Source: CATOSD01 sp965226695
GTDB taxonomy: Bacteria > Chloroflexota > Dehalococcoidia > Lucifugimonadales > CATOSD01
Direction: 5' to 3'
Assembly: GCA_965226695.1 (NCBI GenBank)
Contig: OZ245405.1
Coordinates: 1,860,001-1,924,000, forward strand
DNA length: 64,000 nt
A program made the position numbers and the translations under genes. Positions within the stretch are counted from its first letter, which is position 1, and the number at the start of each line of letters is the position of its first letter. Below, in pieces: positions 43,963 to 52,326 of this stretch. The notes under the pieces are model-generated. The model was not told the DNA's origin. It made no database searches and saw nothing but the letters and a program-made list of their open reading frames with translations.

Positions 43963-44754
43963 TCAAGCAGGCTGCTCCGCTATCGCGACCTCAACCTGCC
44001 CCAGCGTCCCGAAATCGGCGACGAACCGGTCAGTGTGGGCGGCGGGCGTGATCCCAGTACAGGTGCCTGTTGTCACAATCTGGCCCGCCTCGATGCTCTC
44101 GCCTCTGCTGGAGAGGTGGTTGGCGATCCAGAGCAATACCAGCAGCGGGTCTCCCAGGGCGTTCGATCCAACCCCGTCACGCACCGCTGCCCCGTTCCTG
44201 TACAGGCTGACGCGATGGGATTTGGCGTCTATCGCGCTCCAGTCGGTCTGCTCCCGGCCGTGAACGAAGGCGGTGTGAGCCGACATGTCCGCTATCAGCC
44301 GCCGCCGCCCGATTCCGCCCAGGCCGTCCTCGAAGCGTCCTCCGACCACCTCTATCGCAGGCAGAAGGCCGCAAACGGCTTCCAGGACTTCGTCCAGGCC
44401 GTAGGTTTCGGGCCGAGGCGGCAGGTCGCGGCAGAAGCGGAACGCGAACTCGCATTCGACGCTGGCGCTTTGGCCTGGAAAGACGGAGACCAACGCCGGC
44501 GTCTCGAAGCAGAACGGCGCGTGCATTGGGGCCGAGACCGGACCGTCGGAGTCGAGGCTTCGCTGGGCAGCCTCGCTAGTTGCGCCGACCTTCCACCCGA
44601 ATCGCGGCTTGGAAGCCCGTGCCTCTACAAGGCGCTGGACGCGGTAGGCGTCTTCCACCGTCGCCAACTCGGCCGCGGCCGCGACCGGCACCTGGCCGCC
44701 CGACGTGTGAACGCGCCACAGGTTCTCCGCCAATGCCTCCAGGGATTCGCTCAT
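43963..44754 (-). CDS. 2-keto-4-pentenoate hydratase family protein
   Basis: A 263-residue member of the fumarylacetoacetase/hydratase fold. Marks are GWKVGATS, the metal-site segment VECEFAFRF with E-x-E, ALLPAIEVV-like LLPAIEVVGGRF and, near the C-terminus, GQIVTTGTCTGITPA. Such enzymes hydrate 2-hydroxypenta-2,4-dienoate-type intermediates after meta-cleavage of aromatics. The start at 44754 has a GGAGGTG upstream. It follows an MFS gene on the same strand by about 43 nt, so that transporter may bring in the aromatic substrate; no ring-cleavage gene is nearby. Confidence 0.88.
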   Translation of the reverse strand: MSESLEALAENLWRVHTSGGQVPVAAAAELATVEDAYRVQRLVEARASKPRFGWKVGATSEAAQRSLDSDGPVSAPMHAPFCFETPALVSVFPGQSASVECEFAFRFCRDLPPRPETYGLDEVLEAVCGLLPAIEVVGGRFEDGLGGIGRRRLIADMSAHTAFVHGREQTDWSAIDAKSHRVSLYRNGAAVRDGVGSNALGDPLLVLLWIANHLSSRGESIEAGQIVTTGTCTGITPAAHTDRFVADFGTLGQVEVAIAEQPA

Positions 44755-44797
44755 GTCTACACCTCCTCGCAGGTTCCGTCGCATTCTTCGCATTCGT

Positions 44798-46072
44798 TCA
44801 GCGCGCCCCGTGCCTCAGCGGGCTGCCTGTGGCGATCACGTACAGCGCCCACGAGGCCGCCAGCACCGCGGCAGCGATCAGGAAGCCTCCCTGAAATCCG
44901 ATTCTCGCCGCGATCAGGAATCCGGCGAATGGGCCCAGGGCCGAGCCCAGGTCCTGCCAGGTCGAGTACCTGCCCATTGCGGAGGCGCGGGCAGCGGCCG
45001 GCGCCGTCTCGCCCATCGCCGCGTCCAGCGCAGCGTTCACTCCCACGGCGGCGATAAACAGCACCGGCAGCGCGACGACCGCCGCGATAACGGAGTCGAA
45101 CGCGGCTATGAGGGACAGCGGAGCGAACATCCAGGCCATTCCAATCGCGATTGACAAACGCCTGCCTATGCGGTCCGACAGGTGCCCCAGGGGTACACCG
45201 AGGCCGAGATCGGAAAACCACCTGAATCCGATCAGGATGCCGGAGAGAGTCACGACGGTCAATGCTCCTCCCAACACCATCTCGTCCTCCCCGGCGGCCT
45301 CGGCGAGGTAGGGGGCCACGGTAGCTATGGCGAGGCCGTTCGCCGCGAACGCCGTGGCGAACCGCATAAAGCTGATGGAGAGAATGGGAAATCTCAGACC
45401 GCCGCTGTCATCCGGGAGCCTCGACACGGCTAGGGTCCAGGGACCGAGGTGGCCTCGGAACCCTCTACCGCCAGAGTCCATGCGGCCGGGCCGGAGGTCG
45501 GGGACCAGGACTGCGGCTACCACGCCGAGAAGTCCGACACCGGCCAGGGCAGCGAACGTCGCCTCTCTCGACGTGATCTGGAACAACATCGCGCCGGCCG
45601 TGACCGCTATCAGGCTGCCGAGTCGCTGCCCGGAGTTGAAGAAGCCCATCAGCCTGCCCCGGATGTCGGAAGTGCCGACTCCAAACGCCGTCAGGTGCGC
45701 GGCAAGCCGCATGAAGGAGTACGAAATACCCCAAACGGCGCGGGCCAACAGCAGCAGCGCCAGGCCCCTGCCTAGACCATACGCGAGCGTCGTCAGAGCG
45801 CCGGCGGCAATGGACGCGACAAAGGGCCAGCGCACTCCGAACCGTTGATAGACTGAGGCGGCGGTGGCGTTGCTGACGAGGCGAATGAAGCGATTGATGC
45901 TGAGGGCGAGTCCAATCCAGAACGAGGCCGCGAAGCCGAGCCGGTCGCTTACGCCAAAGTCGTCCGCCGCCACTGGGAGCACGACGTACATCAGCGAGTC
46001 GCCCATGATGACCGCGGCAATCGGGGCCACCGCGAACACCATCCCGACTGGTATCATCGCCTTTACACGCAT
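44798..46072 (-). CDS. MFS transporter
   Basis: A 424-residue twelve-helix major facilitator. The helix 2-3 region reads NATAASVYQRFGVRWPFV, and the middle loop before GHLGPWTL is short; a second-half MFS loop is seen at GVPLGHLSDRIGRRLSIA. It is probably in one operon with the hydratase downstream. The direction of transport and substrate are unknown. Confidence 0.85.
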   Translation of the reverse strand: MRVKAMIPVGMVFAVAPIAAVIMGDSLMYVVLPVAADDFGVSDRLGFAASFWIGLALSINRFIRLVSNATAASVYQRFGVRWPFVASIAAGALTTLAYGLGRGLALLLLARAVWGISYSFMRLAAHLTAFGVGTSDIRGRLMGFFNSGQRLGSLIAVTAGAMLFQITSREATFAALAGVGLLGVVAAVLVPDLRPGRMDSGGRGFRGHLGPWTLAVSRLPDDSGGLRFPILSISFMRFATAFAANGLAIATVAPYLAEAAGEDEMVLGGALTVVTLSGILIGFRWFSDLGLGVPLGHLSDRIGRRLSIAIGMAWMFAPLSLIAAFDSVIAAVVALPVLFIAAVGVNAALDAAMGETAPAAARASAMGRYSTWQDLGSALGPFAGFLIAARIGFQGGFLIAAAVLAASWALYVIATGSPLRHGAR

Positions 46073-46432
46073 ACCTTGAATAAGAACTGCCTTTCTGGAC
46101 TTCCCCTGATACGAGAAGAGGTTTCGATTCCTTCTCGTTTGTTGATCTCATCGAGGCGCGCCAGGCCTGATCCCACAATGACTGGAGACACAGCCATGCT
46201 GGCAGGGACTTGGGCCGCACTAGACGCATCGCCGTCTGGTATCATGCGAATCCAAGTCCGCGGGGCTATGCCGAGCGGCGGCGCCGACATGATACCTGAA
46301 CGACCGCACAACGGTGGAAAGTGCGTTGTCCCGTGCGGCGGCTCGACGGGCGGACGGATCGCACGAGCCTGGCAGAAGTCGACACATCCCGCTTGGCGGG
46401 TGACCTTCAGGAGGTTCCGACCGAGATGATAC
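46073..46432. other. Divergent intergenic region between two MFS genes
   Basis: About 360 bases. TATCAT near 46238 could be a -10 box on the plus strand, without a -35. No operator-like palindrome or repeat was seen. Confidence 0.35.
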
Positions 46433-47758
46433 GTGGACGCTAGGCCGCGCCGGTTCTACTACGGCTGGGTGATAGTGTGGGTCATGGCAGCTACCGGCGC
46501 GGTGAGCATGGCGATGGGTTCGCTCAACTTCGGCCTGTTCATCAAGCCAATGGGCGACGACCTGGGCATAGGGCGCGCCGCGTTCGGCTGGGCGCACACC
46601 GCCCGGCAGGGCGCGAGCTCCGTGACGAGCCCTGCCGTCGGGTTGCTTCTCGACAGGTTCGGCGCACGGGTTTTGCTGCCGGTTGCCGCAATGATGACCG
46701 GCCTTTCCATGATAGGACTGTCCTTCATCGGCCAGGCTTGGCACCTGGTTGTCCTGTTCGCCGTTATGGGCCTGGTCGGGATGAGCGGCCCGGGCGCGCT
46801 GGTGACGTCGGTGCCGGTGCTCAAGTGGTTCGTCGCAGACCGCGGCAAGGCTATCGCGTTCATGTCGGTCGGTATCCCCGTGGGCGCATTGCTGTTCGTG
46901 CCGTTGACCCAGTACCTGATAGACACGGTCGGGTGGGGAAGGGCCTGGATCATACTGGCAGTGATCGGCATGGGCGTGATCGTTCCGCTGGCGGCCATAT
47001 TCGTCAGGCGGCAGCCCGAGGACATGGGACTGCGGCCGGACGGCGCCACAAGCCCGGACCGCGTATTGCACGATCGGACGGCATCGCGAGGCGCCCCGGA
47101 GGAGGTCTCATGGAGCCTGTCTGAGGCCGTGCGCACGGCCACGCTGTGGAAGCTGGTGGTGGTGTTCAGCTCCGTCTCGCTCGCCACCGGCACCGTCGCT
47201 CTGCACAGGATAGCCGACTTCATGGACAAGGGACTCGACCCAACGCTCATCTCGTTCGCAACCGCGCTCGACGCCGTGTGCGCGGGGGTGACCACCTTCG
47301 CATTCGGGCTGATGGTCAGGCACGTTCCGGCGCGGGCGCTCGGCGCGGTTGGCTTTGTGATGCTTGCGATGGCAAGCGTCATGACAATCTACGCGGACAA
47401 TCTCCCGGTCATGTTCGCGTCCATGGCGCTGTTCGGCCTGGGCATCGGTGGGATGATGTTCCTGCAGAACTTCATCTGGGCAGACTACTTCGGGCGCGAG
47501 AGCGTGGGTAGCATTCGCGGTCTCGTTAACCCCATCAATCTTGTCGTGGGCGGGCTGGGCGCTCCCGCCGCCGGTTACGTGCGGGACATCTGGGGAACTT
47601 ACGATCCCGCATGGTGGGTGGGAGTGGCGCTCATGGCGTTCGCGGCGGCGCTCGTTCTCTCCACGCCCGCGCCCACCAGGCGCGTCGGCCGCGGGGCGGA
47701 ATCGGCATCACGGCCGCGGGAGGTGACAGTGAACGCGAACCCGGCGCGGGAGGATTAG
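46433..47758 (+). CDS. MFS transporter, OFA/monocarboxylate type
   Basis: A 441-residue twelve-helix permease that begins RRFYYGWVIVWVMAAT, the typical start of oxalate/formate-antiporter (OFA) and monocarboxylate MFS proteins, followed by GLFIKPMGDDLG and RRQPEDMGLRPDG in the central loop. These usually carry small organic acids. GTG 46433 is the only usable start in frame (a TGA precedes it). An AGGAGG at 46409-46414 is 18 bases away and is better placed for an ATG at 46426, which encodes only a five-residue peptide in another frame; a start-site error is possible. Confidence 0.85.
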   Translation: MDARPRRFYYGWVIVWVMAATGAVSMAMGSLNFGLFIKPMGDDLGIGRAAFGWAHTARQGASSVTSPAVGLLLDRFGARVLLPVAAMMTGLSMIGLSFIGQAWHLVVLFAVMGLVGMSGPGALVTSVPVLKWFVADRGKAIAFMSVGIPVGALLFVPLTQYLIDTVGWGRAWIILAVIGMGVIVPLAAIFVRRQPEDMGLRPDGATSPDRVLHDRTASRGAPEEVSWSLSEAVRTATLWKLVVVFSSVSLATGTVALHRIADFMDKGLDPTLISFATALDAVCAGVTTFAFGLMVRHVPARALGAVGFVMLAMASVMTIYADNLPVMFASMALFGLGIGGMMFLQNFIWADYFGRESVGSIRGLVNPINLVVGGLGAPAAGYVRDIWGTYDPAWWVGVALMAFAAALVLSTPAPTRRVGRGAESASRPREVTVNANPARED

Positions 47759-47764
47759 GCGCTC

Positions 47765-49255
47765 GTGCTAGCCTCCGGCGTGTTCGACAGACCCGCCTAC
47801 AAATGGTGGGTGTTCTCCGCGGTCGCACTTGGGACACTGACTTCCGTCATCAACCACGGAGGCATGTCGGTTGCGCTTCCCACCATTGCCCAGCACTTCG
47901 ACGCCGACCTGTCCGCGGCGCAGTGGGTGGTAGTCGCCGAGGGCCTCGCCGTCAGCGCGCTGATACTCCCCATGGGCCGGCTCTCCGACATAATAGGCCG
48001 CAAGACCGTGTATCTCACCGGCATGGCAATTTTCGCGGGAGCCGCGCTCCTGGCCGCAGGCTCGCAGAGCATACTGATGCTCATCGCCTTCAAGGCGGTG
48101 CAGGGAGTCGGCGCTGCCATGACGCAGGGCACCGGCATGGCGATGATCACGTCTGTCTTTCCAGCCGAGGAGCGGGGCAAGGGAATCGGCTCACATGCGA
48201 GCGTAGTGGGGACGGGCGGCGTACTCGGCCCCGTGGCCGGCGGGTTCCTGATAACCGCCTTGGATTGGCGCTGGCTGTTCTACGTGAACGTGTTGATGGG
48301 CGTCCTCGCCATGATGGTCATGGTGGCGGTAGTGAGGGGGCAGGTCTTCAGCCAGGACACCCGCAGCCGGTCGTACGACTTTCCGGGCGCGGCGCTGTCC
48401 ACGGCGGTGCTCGTCACTTTCCTGCTTGCCGTGTCGAACGGCGCCAGCCTGGGATGGAGTTCGCCGCCCATCGTCGTGGCCGGGCTGGCGTTCGTCGTGC
48501 TCTTGGCCGCGTTCATCTGGTGGGAGAGCCGCGCCCCGTCGCCAATGTTGGACCTGGGACTGTTCAGGAACAGGGTATTCGGAATCGGCATCTCCACCAA
48601 CTTCATGTCCTTCCTGGGAATAACCTCCGCGCGATTCCTGCTGCCGTTTTACCTGCAGGCCGCGCTCGGGTACACCCCCGCACTGGTCGGCCTGGTGCTG
48701 CTCCCAAACGCCGTAAGCAGGATCATTATGGGTCCGGTCAGCGGGCGGCTATCTGACCGGTACGGGTGGAGGCTGTTCAACGTAGCGGGGCTATTGCTTT
48801 CAGCGGCCGGGCTGTTCACGCTCGCCTCCATCACCGTGTCCTCTTCTATCGTCGTGGCGCTGGTGGGTATAGTGCTCCACAGTGCCGGTTCGGGCTTGTT
48901 CCAGTCTCCCAACTCCGTCTCGATTTTCAGTTCCGCCGACCCGAGAAGACACGGCGTGGTCGCGGCGTTCGTGAATCTTACCCGAAACGCCGGGAACGTG
49001 ACCGGAATCGCAATCGCCGCGTCCATCGTGACCGCGGTAATGGCGAGCCAGGGATTCGAGCCGAACATCGACGCGGTGCTCGATGCGGGGCCCGCCTCCA
49101 GGCTGGTGGGCTCGTTCATGACCGGACTGAAGGCTGCCTTCCTGGTGATGGCCGTTCTGCAGTTGATTGGCGCCGCTGCGTCGGCGTTCAAGAAGAGCGC
49201 CCAGTCTGAGGCGGGGACTGCCGGCGAGAGGCCAGGCGTGGCGAGTTCCCGGTAA
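47765..49255 (+). CDS. MFS transporter, DHA2 (EmrB/QacA) family
   Basis: A 496-residue permease with about fourteen hydrophobic segments. Motif A reads GRLSDIIGRKTVYLTG between helices 2 and 3, motif C-like GTGGVLGPVAGGFLI is in helix 5, and DWRWLFYVNV follows, all typical of drug:H+ antiporters of the DHA2 group. GTG 47765 begins six bases after the previous stop, so the two MFS genes are probably cotranscribed. It most likely exports a toxic compound. Confidence 0.9.
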   Translation: MLASGVFDRPAYKWWVFSAVALGTLTSVINHGGMSVALPTIAQHFDADLSAAQWVVVAEGLAVSALILPMGRLSDIIGRKTVYLTGMAIFAGAALLAAGSQSILMLIAFKAVQGVGAAMTQGTGMAMITSVFPAEERGKGIGSHASVVGTGGVLGPVAGGFLITALDWRWLFYVNVLMGVLAMMVMVAVVRGQVFSQDTRSRSYDFPGAALSTAVLVTFLLAVSNGASLGWSSPPIVVAGLAFVVLLAAFIWWESRAPSPMLDLGLFRNRVFGIGISTNFMSFLGITSARFLLPFYLQAALGYTPALVGLVLLPNAVSRIIMGPVSGRLSDRYGWRLFNVAGLLLSAAGLFTLASITVSSSIVVALVGIVLHSAGSGLFQSPNSVSIFSSADPRRHGVVAAFVNLTRNAGNVTGIAIAASIVTAVMASQGFEPNIDAVLDAGPASRLVGSFMTGLKAAFLVMAVLQLIGAAASAFKKSAQSEAGTAGERPGVASSR

Positions 49256-49296
49256 GCGCGGGGCCGGAATACGAAATTCAGGGATAGTCCTGCTCC

Positions 49297-49321
49297 GGGC
49301 AGGTTTGAAACCTGCCCCTAC
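49297..49321. repeat. Dispersed palindrome, family R1
   Basis: GGGCAGGTTT and AAACCTGCCC arms around G, then CCTAC. The TAG stop codon (49320-49318) of the glycosyltransferase frame lies inside it, and it may also end transcription of the DHA2 gene. Confidence 0.8.
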
Positions 49322-49740
49322 AGGATGGCCATAGGTGGGCCATCGGCGCTATCCTGGCGCGGCCCGTGTCGCTCCCGGCAGGCCTCCTTCACGGAGGGAT
49401 AGCGCAGGTACTCCATGCGCTTCATCTCGCGCCGGCCCCTGTTCACGCTGTCCAGGATGACGCCGCTGAGAAAGCTGCCGAGAGATGCCAGCCCCAGGCT
49501 GGCGCACAGCACCGCCGTGGGCAGCCTCGGCACAAGGCCCGTCTCCCAGAAGGTGAGGACGATGGGCACCGCCAGAACAAATGCGACCAGGGCAAGCGCG
49601 GCGGCCGCCGACGTGAAGAACAAGAATGGGTGGAACTCCTTTAGAAGCAGCCCGATCGTGAGCAGGGCTCGCCTGCCGTCCCGCAGTGTGCGCAGTTTGC
49701 TCTCACCCCCCTCCGGACGCTCGACGTAGCGCGTTGGCAC
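49318..49740 (-). CDS. Glycosyltransferase family 2, C-terminal part (frameshifted)
   Basis: A 140-residue piece that continues the gene starting at 50315. The homologous sequence begins near 49785 (ELAAHCAHLRLPSAEVPTRY), runs through VERPEGGESKLRTLRDG and ends with two membrane segments (FFTSAAAALALVAFVLAVPI and a second). The EVPTRYVERPEGGESKL stretch is typical of bactoprenol-dependent and dolichyl-phosphate-mannose-type enzymes. The stop codon lies in an R1 repeat, so the last residues may not be original. Confidence 0.8.
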   Translation of the reverse strand: MPTRYVERPEGGESKLRTLRDGRRALLTIGLLLKEFHPFLFFTSAAAALALVAFVLAVPIVLTFWETGLVPRLPTAVLCASLGLASLGSFLSGVILDSVNRGRREMKRMEYLRYPSVKEACRERHGPRQDSADGPPMAIL

Positions 49741-50315
49741 CTCGGCGCTGGGCAGTCGCAGGTGGGCACAGTGGGCGGCCAGTTCCGTTCGATCTCGAAT
49801 TGCTGTGACAGGGCGGGGAAGGACTTCACAAGGCGGCGCGACATGACCCTGTAGCCGGAGCTGATATCCGTAAAGAGGCCACCGAACAGCCTCCGGATCA
49901 TCCGGTTCAGCAGGGCGTTACCCATCCTGTGGCCCGGCCGGTAGGCGTCCTGGCCTTCTGTCTCGACGCGCACTCCCACCACCATGTCCAGGTTTTCGGC
50001 AATGAGCCTGTCCACCATGCCGGGCGCGGCAGAGGCGTCGTAGGTGCCGTCGCCATCGGCGAGTATGTAGACATCCGCCTCGACGTCCGCGAACATGCGG
50101 CGCACCACGTTGCCCTTGCCCCTCAGCGACTCCGACCTTACCACCGCGCCGGCCTCGAGAGCACGCTTTGCCGTGGCGTCGGTGGAACCGTTGTCGTACA
50201 CGTAGACCTGCGCGTTCGGCAACGCCTGCCGGAACGCCTCGACGACGCCGGCTATAGCGGCCTCCTCGTCGAGGCACGGCAACAACACGGCCACGCTGAG
50301 GCACGAAATGCTCAT
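49641..50315 (-). CDS. Glycosyltransferase family 2 (DPM1/GtrB-like), N-terminal part
   Basis: The frame starts MSISCLSVAVLLPCLDEEAA and has the GT-A motifs YVYDNGSTDAT, RGKGNVVRRMFAD and the metal-binding D-x-D in LADGDGTYD. It then reads through the conserved GGLFTDISSGYRVMSR. The family makes lipid-linked sugars or extends surface glycans. After FEIE (about 49785) a one-base loss (AAACGG to AACGG) puts the rest out of frame; the true C-terminal part is listed separately. The final ~45 residues to 49641 are therefore spurious. The ATG at 50315 follows GGAGGTT and overlaps the stop of the upstream gene by ATGA. Confidence 0.85.
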   Translation of the reverse strand: MSISCLSVAVLLPCLDEEAAIAGVVEAFRQALPNAQVYVYDNGSTDATAKRALEAGAVVRSESLRGKGNVVRRMFADVEADVYILADGDGTYDASAAPGMVDRLIAENLDMVVGVRVETEGQDAYRPGHRMGNALLNRMIRRLFGGLFTDISSGYRVMSRRLVKSFPALSQQFEIERNWPPTVPTCDCPAPRCQRATSSVRRGVRANCAHCGTAGEPCSRSGCF

Positions 50316-50881
50316 CGAGCGAACCTCCGGCTCAACGCGCCAGTCCTCCAAAGACCTCGTATCCTCGGCAGCGCGATTCGTTCCAGAATCCAGCTTGCCG
50401 CCAGAGCTCCGGATATTGCCAAGAGCGGCCCCATAGCCCCGGCGTACCGCGTAGCCACGACGCCAGTCAATCCAATGAGGAGAAAGTGGGCGTGGACTGC
50501 CAGGCCCGCAATGGCGGCTGTTACGAGTCGGGCGTCTGGCGTGTGATCTTCGTCACGTAGTCGTTGCCACGCCGCCAGTACGATTGCCACTAATGAGACT
50601 AGCAATCCTGCCCCCAACGTCGTTCTGACTGCGAACGCAAGTAGAGGCCCCGGCGGCTCCTTGTAGCCAAAGATTGGACTGTCGTCGAACAATCTCTCCG
50701 GCACCAGGTTCACCGGGTCCGACCAGTGCAGCGCGGTGTAGCCGACCGCCAGCAGCGCAAGCAGCCACGGGAAGGCGGCGACCAGACGCCCACGTCGCAC
50801 GTGCATCATGTTTGAGCCTGTCGAATCTCCGTCTACACTTGGGGACAGGACTTGGAAGTCTCGGTTAGGATCGTGCCTCAT
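50312..50881 (-). CDS. Internally deleted paralogue of the 52-53.8 kb membrane protein
   Basis: About 189 residues. Residues around AAFPWLLALLAVGYTALHWSD match AAFPWLLALLAVGYIAFHWSD of the 488-residue protein at 52327-53793. Then, directly after VNLVPE, the sequence matches the last ~150 residues of that protein (PPGPLLAFAVRTTLGAG, AWQRLR, AVHAHFLLIGLTGVVATRYA). About 350 residues from the middle are missing, in frame. It keeps about four membrane segments but lacks the loop expected to be catalytic. The start is uncertain: GTG 50911, ATG 50881 or ATG 50806. Confidence 0.75.
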   Translation of the reverse strand: MRHDPNRDFQVLSPSVDGDSTGSNMMHVRRGRLVAAFPWLLALLAVGYTALHWSDPVNLVPERLFDDSPIFGYKEPPGPLLAFAVRTTLGAGLLVSLVAIVLAAWQRLRDEDHTPDARLVTAAIAGLAVHAHFLLIGLTGVVATRYAGAMGPLLAISGALAASWILERIALPRIRGLWRTGALSRRFAR

Positions 50882-51605
50882 ATGCTCAGCTAGTTGGGGT
50901 TGTTGTGCCACGTAAGTCTACCATCGACCAGCCCTGGAGGCGCTACTTGGTGAGGATTGCGAGTCTGCATCTTTCTGTCCTGATTCCTGGTTGGTTTGAG
51001 TCCATCGACTGGGGTCTTCCCAAGGGTGGAAGGCGTCCCAGATGAAGCCGGAATGCCGGTGGACGATGGGCAACAGGTCGCCCGCGAGAGGGGGATTTCG
51101 CCCAAATATGTGTCATTTTGTGCCATTCTGTGCCATCTCATAGCTGGGGGCACTGTCGGGTTGCACCTTTCGGGAGGCCTTGCGGGGCTGAATCTGGCAA
51201 TGAAATCGCAGAAATGCGCCAGAAATGAGACAGCCGGCGAGTGGTCCCAGACAGTGCCTTCGTGGTTGGCTGGCGGCGATGCCGGTCTGTCATGCAAGGA
51301 AGAGTAGCACTGATGTGCGGACGATTCAATGGGGGTGTCGAAATCGAGCCTGTTTCAGATTTCCTGGCGCCCCCAACACCGTTATTCCCGCTCCCCGTTT
51401 CCACGGGGACAGGCTTCGCGGGAAGGCGAAGTCTGTTCGTTTCTGTGACATTCTGTGCGCCTCCTAGCTGAGGGTGTCGCCGGTCCCGCGCGAATCTGTA
51501 ATGCTGGCGCGGGTTGCTGGGACACAAGAATGGCGCCGCGTGGCAGAGGAGGACAGGGGGACGGAGCAGGGTCACTCAGCCGTATCTTCACTGCCACAGT
51601 GCGCC

Positions 51606-51655
51606 CACGAGGGACGCCCCTACGGAATGGCACCCACAAGGGACGCCCCTACGGA
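51606..51655. repeat. Short direct repeat pair
   Basis: CACGAGGGACGCCCCTACGG (51606 on) and CACAAGGGACGCCCCTACGG (51635 on): near-identical 21-bp copies, 29 bases apart, containing the CGCCCCTAC core of the R1 family. Confidence 0.75.
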
Positions 51656-51713
51656 TGCCTGGGGCCTAACCCCGCTTGGGGGCAGGGATTCCGGGCCGCG
51701 GGGTCAATCGCGC

Positions 51714-51738
51714 GGGCGGGTTTGAAACCCGCCCCTAC
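51714..51738. repeat. Dispersed palindrome, family R1
   Basis: GGGCGGGTTT and AAACCCGCCC arms around G, followed by CTACC. It is the most symmetric of the copies seen. Confidence 0.85.
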
Positions 51739-52180
51739 CGTGTGCGAGGGTAGCACGCATGTGCGTATCATTCAAGAGGGTTGGCGAAATTGCGGGATTT
51801 GGGCGGATTGGTGGGGGAGAAATGGCGCAGACGTGGTGAAGAGGTGGGACGTGTGTGGGATTGGATGGGGCAGTGCCGGTGAACGGATGGCGCAGGAAAG
51901 TGACGTTTTTTCGGGTGCGGAGGAGCGAGTGGGTCGGGTGTGGGCGCGGGTGTGCGGCCGGGGTGTGCGTTGGGGCGTCCGGGGGACATTGGCTGAGCAA
52001 TATGGCGAACGCAAGGCGATGGCCGTAGGGGTTCAGAGTCGGGCGCGGGGGCAGGCTGATCGCGAGGGAGACGGTTTTGGGCGCACCTGGTAATCTGCAA
52101 CAGGCTCGTCGAAATCTAGCCTGTGCCAGTTATGCTTGCCGTGGGCAAGACTTCCGGCGCCGGCTGAAGTGTCACAGCAG

Positions 52181-52300
52181 CTAGTACCGGTTCCAGTTGG
52201 TTTTGTCATAGGTGATGCTGCCCCGCCCCCGGGTTCCCGCTTTCGCGGGAATGACGGATAGGGAAAAATGTCCAGCATATTCAGATTGACCCGGTACTAG
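52181..52300. mobile_element. MITE-like 120-bp element with inverted ends
   Basis: CTAGTACCGG at 52181-52190 and its complement CCGGTACTAG at 52291-52300 bound a 120-bp segment that has no ORF of its own. It contains the R3 palindrome (52234-52251). No transposase is present, and whether it has moved is unknown. Confidence 0.4.
52234..52251. repeat. R3 palindrome (TTCCCGC-x4-GCGGGAA)
   Basis: Seven-bp arms TTCCCGC and GCGGGAA, followed by TGACGG. Very similar palindromes recur as intergenic repeats in many bacteria. Confidence 0.7.
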
Positions 52301-52326
52301 ACTCTCGAGCTGTCGCACTCGCTTGG

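Larger units (their letters stand above)
50912..52326. other. Repeat-rich gene desert
   Basis: About 1.4 kb with no supportable gene. It holds diverged direct repeats. A TAGCAC-xx-ATGTGCG-x-x-ATTCAA unit is at 51304 and again at 51750. CATTCTGTG followed by TAGCTG is at 51122 and 51449. Also present are two 21-bp near-identical units at 51606 and 51635, an R1 palindrome and a 120-bp element with inverted ends. Apparent ORFs are repeat-driven. Confidence 0.7.

Noticed and set aside
46063..46311. 82-codon minus-strand frame before the MFS gene
   Set aside because: It overlaps the MFS start in another frame and shows no family pattern.
51225..52093. Several ORFs in the gene desert
   Set aside because: They are Pro/Arg/Thr-rich readings of diverged repeats without ribosome binding sites.
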